Positions 41,095-53,184 are shown, counted from the first letter of the stretch. The stretch is DNA of 64,000 nucleotides from Annulohypoxylon bovei var. microspora (GCA_022836615.1 MU405333.1:1-64000), one strand, 5' to 3'. The notes: generated by a model from the sequence alone, not told the origin. Translations and numbers: made by a program.

Positions 41095-42896
41095 TCATCC
41101 CGACTCGATGCGGTCTCCTAATAGAGGCGTTGTTTCCGAAGGCGCGCCCTTGGTGTTTTCACCTGTAGCATTTCCACCCTTAGCGTCTTCTGCTTCAGCA
41201 TTTTCGACGTCCACGTTGTCACGTTTATCTCCCTTTGGCGGAATGGCCCGGAATTTGCCTCTAGCAACCTTACTCACAACCCAGGTGCCATCGTCTTTTG
41301 CTGATGTGAAAAATTTCTGGTTTTCTTCGAAGGTCCTGCCGCCCGTCTCAGGTGATAAAAGCCAGGTAAGGAATCCCGCAATTAAGTTGGTGACGGTAAA
41401 CACAAGGAATAGCCAATGCTTCAAATTATTGAAACCAAGAGGAGTTAACAATGTAACTAAGAAGTTAGCGATACCCCATATGATAACGCTAACAGCGCTA
41501 CCAGTTGCACGCGCACAATTGGGATAAATCTCAGTCGGAATTAGCCAAGCAGTAGTTAGCCAGCATATTCCGAAAGTTGCCGTCGCCGCATAGAGGGTAG
41601 CTACACCCAAACCCTTCACCAGCCAGTCAGGTGTGTTGAAATAGTTCGTCGTAGCTTGAAACCCCAAAATTGTTAAAACCGCGTAGAAAAATGACAGGCC
41701 CACTGACCCCACGAGCATCAGTCTCCTCCGACCGACGACGTCAATTATCATCCAACCCACGGTCATCATGATGAAGTAAAAAAAGTAGTTCCCGAGAGTT
41801 GTCCATTCCGCGCGCGACACGGGAAACCCCAGAAGCTCAAATATCTGTGGGCCATACACCGAGACTGCTCCATAGCCAGTCAATGCTTGGTTGATCTGAC
41901 CCATTACTGTGATCATGGTGGGATGAAATTGGCTACCAGTGAACCAGACCATGTCGTAGTATCCAATTTTGTTATCAGTTTCTTCCTGTTGAGCACTGCG
42001 AAGTTCCCCAAGTTTATGTTCCGCTTGAACTTCCCCGTGTATTTTAATAAGGACGCCCATCGCGTCATCCGACCTGTCTTGGCTAATAAGCCAGCGCGGC
42101 GATTCTGGCAAGACCCTAAATATGAGGATGAGTAAAACAGGGAAAATTTGCATAGCCCCAATAGGAAACCTCCAGGCCCATTGGTTATCCTTTCCATATA
42201 TAAGAGTAAGGGAAAAGTTGAGAAAGAATGCGAACAACAATCCGAAAATATTTCCTTGAAATTCCTTTGCCACTACAAACTAAAATCAGTAACCATTAAT
42301 TATGTGGAGGGGAAAGAGACCGATCGCTGGGTCAGTGGAATGAACTCACTTGCGCGACCGCGGGTACCATCCTTAGAGAGTTCCGAGCTGTAGACAGGAA
42401 TTATTGCATCAATGCCCCCAATACCTAGTCCAAGAATCACGCGACCAGCAAACATAAGAGCCCGCGAGCCACCACCCCATGGGCTGTCGGAGTTGAAGGG
42501 ATATAAGCCCGGGATAAACATGAGAATATCACCGATGACGCTCGTCCAAATGCACGCCCATATTGCGGTTTTGCGTCCCATCTTGTCGGCTAAATATGAG
42601 GCTGCAACGGCACCAACAAGACATCCGAGGTAGTAAACAGAGACGATGAAGCCGACGAGAGGAGAGTCTTCTGATATGGCCATGGTGCGGAGGTAGGACT
42701 GATTTGTATTGACCATGGACATCATACCCTGATCATATCCATACAAGGCAATGGCAACGGTCGAGAAGTAGAGCATAACTTTCTCCTGCGGTAACCGTTT
42801 TGATTTGAATCGCGAGTAGCATCGCGAGAACCATGCCGCCCAGGAAGGAGGATGATCAGGGGCCGGTTGATTATGTTGAGGTATTGGAGAAGACAT
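41095..42896 (-). CDS. MFS sugar-porter family transporter
   Basis: Two exons on the minus strand, 42896-42350 and 42272-41095, with a 77 nt intron (GTGAGT donor, GTAG acceptor); 574 aa. ATG 42896 is the first in-frame ATG. Sugar-porter signatures are present: GYDQG in helix 1, ADKMGRKTA between helices 2 and 3, GRVILGLGIGG in helix 4, LPESPRWL near residue 238 after helix 6, VVGRRRL between helices 8 and 9, and PETGGRTFEE after helix 12. The hydrophilic C-terminal tail, about 60 residues, is rich in Lys, Asp, Glu and Gly. It should be a 12-helix plasma-membrane proton-coupled carrier of a hexose, disaccharide or related polyol. Transport of a cluster product is possible but less typical of this subfamily. 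Confidence 0.9.
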
Positions 42897-43826
42897 CTTG
42901 TGTTGGCCTTGAACTGGTGTTAGCACTGCGGAATGTGCGGCCTATTTATATACTGCCAATGATATACTATTGATTTTGCGGATAATTACTAGGCGCGTAG
43001 ACAAAATGAGCGTCTCGACAAGCCGCCTCGTCAGGGATTGGATTGTGCATGTAATGGGTAAGAATCGTCATGAAATACAAACCAATATCAAAACATAATG
43101 TAGCTATAAAGAGATAGGGTGGTCAATGTAACGAGAGAGAGAAATGTATATGTCGAAAGAATATTAGTGTTGAGACTTGAATAGTGGCCTTGAGTTCTAG
43201 ATCTATCTACAATGCAAAGGGAGAAAAAGACGAGAAGTCTAAGTGAAAAATCAAAGTCATCAAATAAGAAGGAGGAGTTGGCGGCCAAGGAGGCAAGTCC
43301 TACCTAGGTATGCAGTCTTGCGCCCACGCAACTACCTAAGCAGTTTAAGCAGCCGCCTAGGTATCATAGCTGCTAGAGCGTCATGTGTTGCATCAATTAA
43401 GTATGTGATGAGGCGCGTATCAATCGTGGAGTTGAGCAGTCACGCTCGCCGTAGCCAGAAATATGACATCATGTCTTGTAGCAACAACTCCTTTACGATT
43501 GTATTACGATTGTATTATTTGATTAGCCAATTAGATGCTACCAACGCTAACGATAAGATGGTTATCTAAAGTGCCCCGTACAGTGTATAGAGCAGAGCAC
43601 AGTACTAAGATTAGCCATAACCTTCGATAAATACATTTTGTATGCAACAAAAAGGTTATGTTTCAAAGAATGTTTCGTAATCCTAATATTGCGTTTGCTA
43701 CACTTTACCGTTTTCTCACAACTTTAACATCAATTACATGACCACCCTACGAATTCTAGTGGATCTTACAGACAATTCAAGTTTACGATAAAAGACGCAC
43801 GATGGGATTAATTATTATTACTAGTT
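42897..43826. other. Intergenic, no gene seen
   Basis: Upstream of the sugar transporter. Contains two CCTAGG palindromes at 43303-43308 and 43356-43361. The open frames here are short and lack coding features. Confidence 0.6.
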
Positions 43827-46110
43827 CTACATAGGTGAATAATTGGAAGGCCTAGGCGGCCGAACGACCGAGAAACCCTGCTCCGTCGTACTCCGCTGCC
43901 CGGACACTTTGCGCCATATATTAAGTGCAGATAAAGAAGGAATCCGGCGTCGTGATGTCGAGGGCGCGGATGTCTCAATTGAATCAGAGGACGCCTCCGC
44001 TGACGTTGGCCTTGGCACTCCGTAGAAGAGGTCCGACTCTCGAAAGGAGTAGTCTGCCCATCGCGGATGTAATGATCCCGTCTCGGTCGTGCTGGCGAGT
44101 GTCTCTGGAGAAATTGGGGCTGATTGAATCAACTCTGAAGAACCAGTCTCACGTGATGAGTATCTGCCCGGATCATCATCTGTAGATGGATCACGCGAGG
44201 CTAAGGTTTCTTTGACATCTTTCCGGCGCTGGTGATCTATAGAATAAGATGATGATATCCGCGGATGTCTTGGTGGACGATAATAGTCGCGCCCTGAGAT
44301 TGAGGGCGAGTCGGCGCGGAGCACACTGGTACTATCTGAGTACCCATGTCTTGGCCCTAAATACCCAGGGCTCTCCTGATCGATATTTGAACCGATAGAA
44401 GTATGAGTCGAATTAGTACGGTCTGGCAAGTGATCTCTCGAGGCTTGCCGCCGACGGAGCTAACGGAGGTTGTAGACCTATTTCGACATGTTAATCCTGG
44501 TATCAGAGGTTAATGTTTGGGAGTATTAGAAACGTACATCAGGTCCGGGCGTGATCCACCAGAAAGCGCATAAATTTGCGAGCCGTGCCAGCGCCGGAAC
44601 AAAAAACCCAAGCACAAGCATACATGCATGAAGTACTAGGACGAGATATCCAACAGCGCTCCTAGCGTTGTTCGACACGACGCCGGGCACGAACGCTATC
44701 ATGCACATCAAGCTTCCTAACCGCGCGACGGCTGATATCGTTCCTATAGAGAATATACTGTACGCCTGGAACTGCACGATACAAGCTAGGAGCACTAGTT
44801 CGCAGGTTCCTAGGACCGCCAGCTGTGCCCGTCCGGATATCTGAAGCCTACCGATCGCAATACCTCGGATGAAATACAGGAGGAATAGCGCAAGAGCGAA
44901 AGTTTTATGCCCACTCCCTGACTCTGGCGATACCTGGCGATATCGCCTGCGATGATCGAAAATCAAAACGCCTAGGCTACGCGTCGGGATCGACGTCAGA
45001 AGCCAGATAAACGCGGCTATAATAGCAATTATGACGAATATAGCGAGTAAGGTATGATACGGGGGTAAATAGCCCGCGTTATCGAGTTGGTAGAACGACA
45101 GTGCAATGAGCGGTAACATGAAATAAGAGAGGACAACACGGAGCGTTTGATCGAAGGTATGAAGTAGGTCGGCATACGAGTCTGAGCCTGAATCCGAATG
45201 AACAGGTCGGTTCCAATGCGAGTATGCCCCCAGACATAAAGCCGACAGAACTGTTATAGCCATGATGAGGATCACCATGTTCAACCACGTATCCATGGTC
45301 ATCAGAGCTCCTATGATCTGCGTCATTATCTCTAAACCGAACGTCCCACCAAAGGTCCCATTGATTTCATAGATCCCGTCATTGATGCTGGGGTAGGTGT
45401 GCCCATGGGTGATTATTCCATCAGAAAAGAGCGACAATCATCCCAACCCGCCCACTGCAGGCTAGTAGAAGCCGGGATAGAAGAGGCTCAGGCTTCCTGT
45501 AAAGAATACGAATTGCAGATACTGAAGGCAATCCGCGAAGCCGGGAAGCATTGCCTGTGGCGAAGATCTATCCTTTGATGCAGGATCACTACCAGTAACG
45601 GACCGCGCGATGCCCACAAACAGGACAAAGAGAAGAATGCTCAACGGTGCATAGCGCAAGGTCGCCTGTATATTGGGGCTCATCACGGGGGTGATGTTGG
45701 CCTCTAAGCAGCCTTCCTCTTTTGCATCGACACTAATTAGATGAATAGTGGTATGGAAGGTAGAAAGAGAGTGAAACCTTGAAGGGTCCGTATTGTCGGC
45801 CGGCGTAAGATATAAGACGGAAAGATCGCTTTCTGGACGAAATTCGCGAAAACAATCCACCCAATGAATCAATGTCGATTCTCATAGTCGATATCTCAGT
45901 CGCCTGCCGATGGCATTTGCCACTTTGTATCCTGCCGCCGACTCTAAGAGAAAGCCAGTCATGGGTCTCATTAATATGTACCAGCCCAGCTGACAGCATC
46001 TCCAGCATAAACCCGTCCTGTTCGTATTTGTAGCCATCACAATGCTTCCATTGCACATAAGCTGCCGATGCGCACGTGGCTAAGAGTAGAAACAAGCCGA
46101 AATGCAGCAT
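43827..46110 (-). pseudogene. TRP-like (ML-like plus TRP domain) membrane protein, disrupted
   Basis: A signal peptide and YVQW start (ATG 46110), an ML-like lumenal region, a multi-helix TRP/Flc-type membrane domain (about 45700-44550) and a Ser/Pro-rich cytosolic tail (44462-43827) lie in order on the minus strand. The membrane domain is broken by two in-frame stops: TAG at 45464-45462, where the family normally has Gln after YPGFY, and TGA at 45440-45438, where it normally has Trp. Both fit single transitions from CAG and TGG. The 5' part must also change frame; the best candidate is a 43 nt intron at 45923-45881, which is weak, so a frameshift is possible. The ML-like region looks shorter than usual. 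The last intron (45-strand donor GTACGT, acceptor CCGTTAG near 44463) is normal and avoids another TAG. Intact relatives are ER/vacuole or plasma-membrane channels or FAD carriers. Confidence 0.7.
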
Positions 46111-46923
46111 CGCGCCTTTGAGCGAGCTTCAACGAACTTGCTGTGGCAAATATCAGAATTTAAGAACGTCATTCTATTTCACATCAGAATGAATAGACAT
46201 CTCTCGTCGCCAGTAAAGAAGGTAAACCTAAATTCATAAGTGACCATCACCATCAATTGAGGCAGCCAGGCTGCGTTGAAGATAGTGTTTCATCTATGTC
46301 GACTTAGCCTAGAATTTTTTTGAGGATGCCCCTTAAAAACTATCGGTGCTAGAATTGATACGAACGTTTCTTTTTCACCGAGATCCACAGGCACTACAAC
46401 ACTAACAGGTAGGCATCAGCTTGACAAGGCTGCAAGGTTAGTCGGGCGTCTTCTCATCCCTACCGGTTAACACTAGCTAACTATGAGCTCTATCTGCAGG
46501 GAATAATTATTAAAATCTCGATTTTATACAATTAAAAGGAATATCTCCAGGTCGTCAAACTCACTTACGTTCCTCATGACATAATTTTTTTCAGCAGTAT
46601 GCACAATGCGGCTCGAGCTCGTGCGAAGATCCCTTCGGGATGATTTAATAAATCATATATGACGTAAAGTCATCGACCCGAAGACTCGGGAAGGTTTCAT
46701 GCTCGAAGATCTCTGCCAGGCACCGTAATCGAGATGACGTAGGTAATTCTAGAGATCGCGACGCGTTTATTTACTTCACTTCCTATTTAAGGTCGACTTC
46801 GGGCGCCCTCAATGGCGAAACTAATTTTTGGAGCAATCCATAAGCTCTTTTTATCTTGAGAGTTTAGACATATCCTAATTGAATTTTTGTCTTTTATATC
46901 ATATACCATTCCAAAACCCCACG
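46111..46923. other. Intergenic, divergent promoters, no gene seen
   Basis: Lies between the start of the TRP-like pseudogene and the DUF7726-like gene. A small hairpin ATCCC-TTC-GGGAT lies near 46629. No gene was recognised. Confidence 0.6.
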
Positions 46924-48464
46924 ATGGCTGCAATAGATAGCGCTCACGTCAAGGTATGAGTTACATGATTTAACTATGTACCTACCTACCTAGGTAGTTA
47001 TGTATCCGCTAATTTTCATAATTGCTAAATCTTGTTCAGGATAAGTGCGATATCTTGAACAGGCTCGAGGTTTACGCGGAACTTTCGGATAAACAAATGA
47101 AGGATTTCAAACTACAGGTGATCGAGGAAGATTGCTTGAGTCGCTTCTATCCCGACAACTTGCCGTGTTTGCAAGAGAAATATATACGGCCGGATGGAAC
47201 CCCACACCTCTTCGAAGATGTCCAGCTGGAAAAGATTGTAGAAACGGCCGAAACTTATATCGGCGAGTTAGTCCCTACGGAGAGGCGGGCGCGAGTCTTT
47301 GAACAAGTGATGGATGGCGTGCCAGGAGTCAGCGAGACTCCGTACTGGACGGACTCTTCAGTTGACCCTCTTCTTAAGAACCCAGAGACTCAGTTTTCAA
47401 TATCCAGAGCGGTATGTCGCCACGACCAGCAGTTATATCTTCAACAAGCTAATGTTATACAGTCCTCCGATTCTGTGAAGTCCAATTCTCAATTAATCGA
47501 GAGTCTAGCCTCAGCCGCTGATCTAGGGCCCCGACAAACCGCCGCGCTTCGTGGGCAGCTTACTTGGTGGGACGCCGTTGGAGACGAGAACAATCCTGCA
47601 TTCCTAGACAGCACTACAATGAGCGTAAGTGGCGGCCGATTAGGGCGTGATCATACCCTAGAAGATGTGCCGAACCACTTCGTCCGAGATCGCCTTATGG
47701 ACTACATCAACAGCCAGATCGACGAAGATAAGCGGGAGCATGCCCGCAAATCCGTCTTCTCCGATCTTAGCACCTCAGAGGTACTGGAATATGCTTCATT
47801 GGCCGCTAGGTTAAGAGAGGAGCATGAGAAAATGCACCATAGGGAAGAAATTATAGATGACATTATTGGAAGTAGGCATGTGCACACGAGGAGCGAAGCG
47901 AAGCATATCTGGGAGCAAGCCGACGTCATGGGCGATATCAATGTGAACATTGACCTGGCTCCCCGACATAGTTTCGCCCATCGTACACACGAGCAACAAC
48001 TTTCAGGCTCTGTTATCAAACCGGGCCAAAAAGTCAAGTTCCAAGTGGAGGCGGGGATCGACTGCGGTGTCGAAATTGATCGGGACTGTGACCAGATCCG
48101 AGCTATGATCAAGATTCTCACCTGTGATGGCGGCGAATGGACCGTCGATCAGTTCCGCCTAGCTCTCGGTCATATCACCCGTCCCCAGATGACGTCCTTC
48201 CTGGAGAAGCGGGGGCCTAGGAAGGGTGTGTATTCCCTATCGTATCAGTTGGGCTGGAATTTCTTCAAGCTTCGGGAAATTCTTGGATGTCCCCTGATCA
48301 CGATTACTCCACCTGCGTCGCCCCACAGGGATGTTCTCCAAGAGAGGGACCCGAACCGTGGACAGAAGCGGTTGAGTACTGAGCCAGAGGGAGAGCCAGT
48401 CAAGTTCACCAGGACTTTAAGCCCAATTCATGAGATCCCGACAGGTCAGGGCAATGTACTATAG
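46924..48464 (+). CDS. Fungal protein with C-terminal DUF7726-like domain
   Basis: A 10-codon first exon (46924-46953) joins exon 2 (47040-48464) across an 86 nt intron (GTATGA donor, GTTCAG acceptor); 484 aa. The intron itself carries a CCTACCTACCTAGGTAG string. The N-terminal part is acidic and helical. The middle, about residues 250-310, is charged and may form a coiled coil. Residues about 350-420 match the general pattern of DUF7726: CDQIRAMI, a GEWTVDQF segment, a LEKRGPRKG turn and a final FFKLREI. That domain resembles a small helix-turn-helix-like fold found in fungal proteins of unknown role. The tail (430-484) is Pro/Arg-rich. No catalytic motif is seen. It is convergent with the HET gene, with 45 bp between stop codons. 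Confidence 0.75.
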
Positions 48465-48509
48465 ACCAAACCTCATCGCTGTGCAAGGTAAAGGGCACGA
48501 ATTTCAATA

Positions 48510-50371
48510 TTATTTCAATTTAAATGTGTCCAGACCATATCGCCCTTCAGTTAACTCCGACACCAGTTCACCATTCATTAGTGCAGAGACATATACCTCT
48601 CCGACAACAATCAAGTAATCTCCGGCATCGCGCAATACAAGGGGAACATGGCATCCCTTGAGAATAGTAACTTGGTCATTCGGTTGAATCTCCGGTGGCC
48701 CAAGCCCCATACGACCCCTTTTCGTGATGAAAAATCGCCGACCCAGCACCGCTCTCGTTACCGCGTCAGAGAAGTGCTGGACGAGTCTAGAACGGATCTT
48801 ATCTGAGCTGCTGATGAAATCGTCAAATGCTCTACCGAAAGATACCGAGGCTTGGTTTCCCAGATGGTCTTTATCCATTACGATAACTCTCCAAAAGAGA
48901 CTCATCGTAGTTATGTCCACATTTTCTATTGCGATAGTTCGCCAGTGCCGTATCGTTGATGGACTTACATGGCCATGTGTGATTATGTCGTCGAAAAAGT
49001 CGATTGTATCCACTATCCAACCTTCAGCTGTCAGGGTGGACGGAAATCCGGTCATGTCCACCACAGCTTGCGTGTTACCTGACGCTCGGTAGAAATGACC
49101 ACCAACCTCTGCGCTGTTCAGCGGTCGCAGAGTATTCAAGCCCCGCCAATCCGGTAACCAACTTGGAGCAGTAGAGTTTGAGGTGGTTATTCGGCCCGAA
49201 GAGATTATATCTAGGTCGTGGCGGTTGGTTACCATGAACTTGACGAGGTCAAGGAACACCTCCTGGACCGGCTTCGTGTAGTCGGGTATAATATCGTCAG
49301 GAGTTACATCCGAAGCCATTCCGAGAAGCGCGTACAGTTTATCGCGTGAGTCGGTTGCCTGGTAGTCCTGAGTGCAGTGGACAAATCGGACAAGAGGCAT
49401 GGTTCTATTTCGTCGGAAATGGTCTAGGACCGTGAATTTTTGGTACTCACATGAGCGGATCACAGTTGCCATCGGGTGCAAGAGAAACTCGGCTTGTTGA
49501 ATCGCTCGACAGAGATTTACGAGCATAACCCACGGAAAAATCGTGTTTCCTAAGAGGACTACGATCTCTTGCGCAGCGACCACTTCTTGAATTATCCATA
49601 TGCGCTTCCACCACGGCCGTCGGAACAGTTCCTCTAGCCCCTGAAGCGCTTCTTTGGGGTAGTTGAAGAGATTTTTCTTGCCTCGGCTCCAGTTGCACTT
49701 AAGAATCATCTCCAAGGTAGATTGGACACTACCTTCGGCGTCGCCTAGCCATACTATGACAGATGATGCCGTGGAAAATATCCGCTTCATCATCTGCACC
49801 TGATGGTTCCTCGTTATGCGAAGAGTTTGGCCATCGATGGCTATCTCATTAGTCTTCTGTAGGTCGCCCCACGTATATGACAGGGCATCGTATGACCCCT
49901 GAGCATAGTCAATGCGATTGCAGTCAAAGCCCAATACCGGCTCTTCTACGAAGAATTGTCTTTCCTAGGTTAGTTACTGAATATCCCCCGTGCCCCGGTA
50001 TTGTACTTGAGAAAGACCAACCTTCCACGGATCAACCTTCGCTGGGGTTGTTTGCTCAACTCGAAAAGTTTCCAAGGCCAAATATGCCCACCGGAGTCCG
50101 CCGAGTCCACAGACTGATGCGAGTGGGCTTCAAAAATATCAAGAAGTCTTCTTGTATTACGGACGACTCTTGTGTTTTGCTGTTGCGTATTATTCGCCGA
50201 AATGGACGGGGTCAGCGAGATATGCGGAGGTAGTTGAATATGCGTTATAGACCCCTCGAGTTTGTCGCTCTTCGTACCTGGGTATAAAGTCAAAGTCCTG
50301 ATTTCGTCCGGGTGAGCTATTTGCGAGTAGACGAAGTCTGGCATTGCCGTGTCTTCAGCACCTAGGCTCAT
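48510..50371 (-). CDS. HET-domain (heterokaryon incompatibility-like) protein with internal deletion
   Basis: Minus strand. The 5' part has FVYSQIAHPDEIRTLTLYPG and LEGSITHIQLP, the usual lead-in to a HET domain. The main exon ends at 48510 and begins at about 49945 (acceptor TTCGTAG), encoding SYDALSYTWGD, VIVWLGDAE and RPWWKRIWIIQE. Three donors restore frame (50277 GTACGA, 50160 GTAATA, or a GTGGGC near 50080). I favour 50160, giving about 548 aa with a 215 nt intron, but this is unresolved. Between RITRN and HQVQMMKR, at 49806/49805, the family normally has some 25-30 residues including the W-V/I-D-A-I-C-I-N-Q signature; here they are absent without a frame change. The C-terminal part is full length and open. 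Such proteins trigger cell death on non-self recognition; loss of the signature may make this one inactive or altered. Confidence 0.8.
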
Positions 50372-51220
50372 GTAGGTGCCCAATTACATCATTGAAATGG
50401 CGGTAAAGAGCCTGTGACCCTCTTTGTGGCTGCTTGATGTCGAGTTAAGAGGTCGCCAATAGGTATCACAATACTGCATCAACGTTGATATCCCATTGGG
50501 GACAACAATCATGATTGGCCCATATTGCATTAAAAAGTGATACATGCGAAGTCGTCTCAATGGTGCTTTTCAAAATCACAACTTCCCCCCTCTTCTTCCC
50601 CACATACCCCTTGCAGCCGACGATGCATCATGCATGATCTACCTACATAGTATAGATCCATCGACCAATCAGACTTTACCATTGGCCCAGCTTAGCCGCC
50701 TGCTTTTCGATAGATAATATTTCCGAGCATTATGACGACAAGGGTGTCGGTAGTGAAGTTGACGGACACAGGATTTCGGGTCTTTGAAGCTCTCTCGTAG
50801 AACCGAAACACTCAAAAAAAGCCCAGCAATACGTAGGTAATGAGTTCACAAAATGAAAAGTATTAATATTTTCTTTTCAAAAAAATCAAAAAAAATCCGA
50901 TGGGCGTTCTAGATCAGCTTATGATGAGCTACACCTAGGTGATCAGCCACGGAATTGCCTAGTCGGGCAAGCCTACACCACACGAAGCTGACAATTTTAT
51001 TTCAATTTCTCTTCATATTGGCTAGGTAGGTAAACGGATCACATAGCACCTCTTCTTTGCGGTTAGATTTTGTCTTAATACCCCTTCCCCATTCCCACTC
51101 GCCGTGAACGCCCCGGGCCTAGCGGCCATCCTTCTGACCAGCCAAGAACCACCCCAGAAGTAAAGGATGCGTATACTCGTAAAGCCCGATCAATCTCACA
51201 CCCCATGCACATCCTCCGCC
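50372..51220. other. Intergenic, no gene seen
   Basis: Between the HET gene start and the effector gene end. Contains A-rich runs near 50812-50895 and a CCTAGG site at 50934-50939. No gene was recognised. Confidence 0.6.
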
Positions 51221-51673
51221 CTAGTATCCGACAAACCACCTAACCACATGGCCCTCGCACTGCATGGTGCCCTCGGCACTAACCCTCCCCCCGTGGCTCC
51301 CCGCGAAGCGGCTGATGCTCTCGTCGATGAGGTCGACGATGTCCTGGTTAGCGACGTCGAACTCGAACTGCGCGTCGTCGGCGTCGGTCTCGCGCGCGAC
51401 GCCGAACCGGCACCCGCTGAGGTACATGCCGTCGACGTAGCCCGCGGGCTGGCCGCGGAAGTCCACGCCCCAGTCGCCGGCGTCGGTGAGGATCGACCGG
51501 CACGTCGACTGGCAGTCCGCCGTGCTCACCGACGAGGCCGACGTCACGTCGTTGTAGGTTAGCGGCGTGCAGTACCCTGCGACTGACTTGTCGCCCGCGC
51601 ACGCGTCTTGCCGGGTGAAGAGCGAGGGCAGGGCGCTGGCGAGGCTGGCGAGGAGGAGCAGAGCGAAGCGCAT
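51221..51673 (-). CDS. Secreted Hce2/Ecp2-like effector candidate
   Basis: Single exon, 150 aa. A signal peptide covers about residues 1-14 or to the RQ at 21-22. Six cysteines are at 25, 35, 54, 58, 88 and 139. The C-terminal half follows the Hce2 pattern: a GCRFGV stretch at 87-92, NQDIVDLIDESISRF at 109-123, a Gly-rich turn with AEGTMQC at 133-139, and a closing aromatic beta-strand. Hce2 proteins are homologs of the Cladosporium fulvum Ecp2 effector, apoplastic proteins that can provoke host necrosis in some systems; the role in this organism is unknown. Coding DNA is much more GC-rich than the flanks. It stands alone, with no partner gene nearby. Confidence 0.75.
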   Translation of the reverse strand: MRFALLLLASLASALPSLFTRQDACAGDKSVAGYCTPLTYNDVTSASSVSTADCQSTCRSILTDAGDWGVDFRGQPAGYVDGMYLSGCRFGVARETDADDAQFEFDVANQDIVDLIDESISRFAGSHGGRVSAEGTMQCEGHVVRWFVGY

Positions 51674-53184
51674 TTTCGGTCGGTGATGTGTATGTCTGTT
51701 CTGCTGCTGTATCGTGCGATGAAGTCTCCTGCTTGCGACACTTCTAAGTAGGTAGTATTAGAAGTGAGGTCTTATGATCGCCGTGAAGATGAAGGTAAGC
51801 AGGGAGACGCATGGCCGGGCAAAGCGCTGTTATATGTGAAATTATGTATAAGATGTGCCCGTTTAGCATACTCGCTCCTGCTCCTCTGACGGGGCCAATC
51901 ACACATGTGACGTGACGATGGATGGAGATCTCCGCAGCGTGATGGACCAGACTTGCGCATCACAAACGCGGCCAATCAGATCGCTGCCCTGCAGATGTGC
52001 CGAGACGAACCATAAGGGCAATCCTAATTCGCTCTAACGACATGCCGTTCTGGGGTAAGGGGCTAAGCAAGCTGCTAGCCAACACGTGGGATGTTAGGTG
52101 TTACTTCAATGGGAAATATATGTGGTCGTGCTATGGGTTACGAGGAAATCAGACAACTCACGCCGGACAGCGCATCCCTTGGACGGGCTTTGACTCGACT
52201 GTTACTTGGCTGTGTCTAACCAAACACCGGAATTTAATTATTTGCTCATAACATGGTGAATTTGCTATATTTTAGGTATATGTTAAGCAAATTGAGGCTA
52301 TTTGGTCCTATATATAGGTAAGTATGTTTGTCGTCGTACCTCGACGGGACAGCCCTTACCTAGTACTCGGCCGGAGATGCGGGTGTCAGCCCCCCGCCCC
52401 GTCGCACTGATTCTCGGAAGCCTAGCCAGTCAAGATCCCGCCACGAAGTCCTACCGTCAGGATGGCTCGGTATCCCTGCGGGAAACATCAGCACAGCCCA
52501 GCCCTAGCTGAGAATCCTCAGCTCCAGTTTAGGGCTAGGGCTGAGTCGATGGTTCAAACTTACAAAGCAATTCAAGGAATTCAGGGGTTAGTTTACAGCC
52601 GAGGTGATTTGCTAGGCAACAATCAAGTCAAGGGGAGTAATTGATCGAGTTTGTATGAATTGAGACAGGGAAAGACGGTAATTTGACTACCTATGTTCTG
52701 CTTGATAGATCTAGACACACCAATGCCAAGCTTCCTCGTCGTCATACTTTAGTCTTGTACATGTGTAGTAGAGTGTACTCAGCCCCTTCCTTGGGTTACA
52801 CTGAAATTAACAGTTAGGTGAATGTAACAGGCGCACTTCAAGCCTTAGCCAGGGAGTAGGAGCCAACGATCAAGCCTGCGAGTTGGTTGTTTATCTGGAG
52901 TCCAAGAGTCCTGTTCTAAGTCCGCATGTTCGCCTATTGTTTGATATCCTCGAGCTTGACAAGGTGTTGCTCTGCAGACACGTCGTATTGTGTCACGGGG
53001 GGATGATTTTCGAGTTGTAACTTGTAGGTTGACAGGTTAAACAAGGGGGTTGTTGAGATTTGTGCAAGTAGGATTTGTGAAATTTTAAAGTAACGAGCCA
53101 TTTCCTGTCGCAAGGGATCAGTCAATGTAACTGTGAACCCCCTTTTCCATCACCACAAGTCGAAGCTCACGTGATAATTATAGA
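51674..53184. other. Intergenic, 1.5 kb, no gene seen
   Basis: Upstream of the effector gene. Short open frames occur, but none has coding composition or a recognisable product. No RNA gene was recognised. Confidence 0.55.

Noticed and set aside
46626..46646. Short hairpin as a terminator
   Set aside because: A 5 bp stem with a 3-base loop in a fungal spacer has no known terminator meaning.
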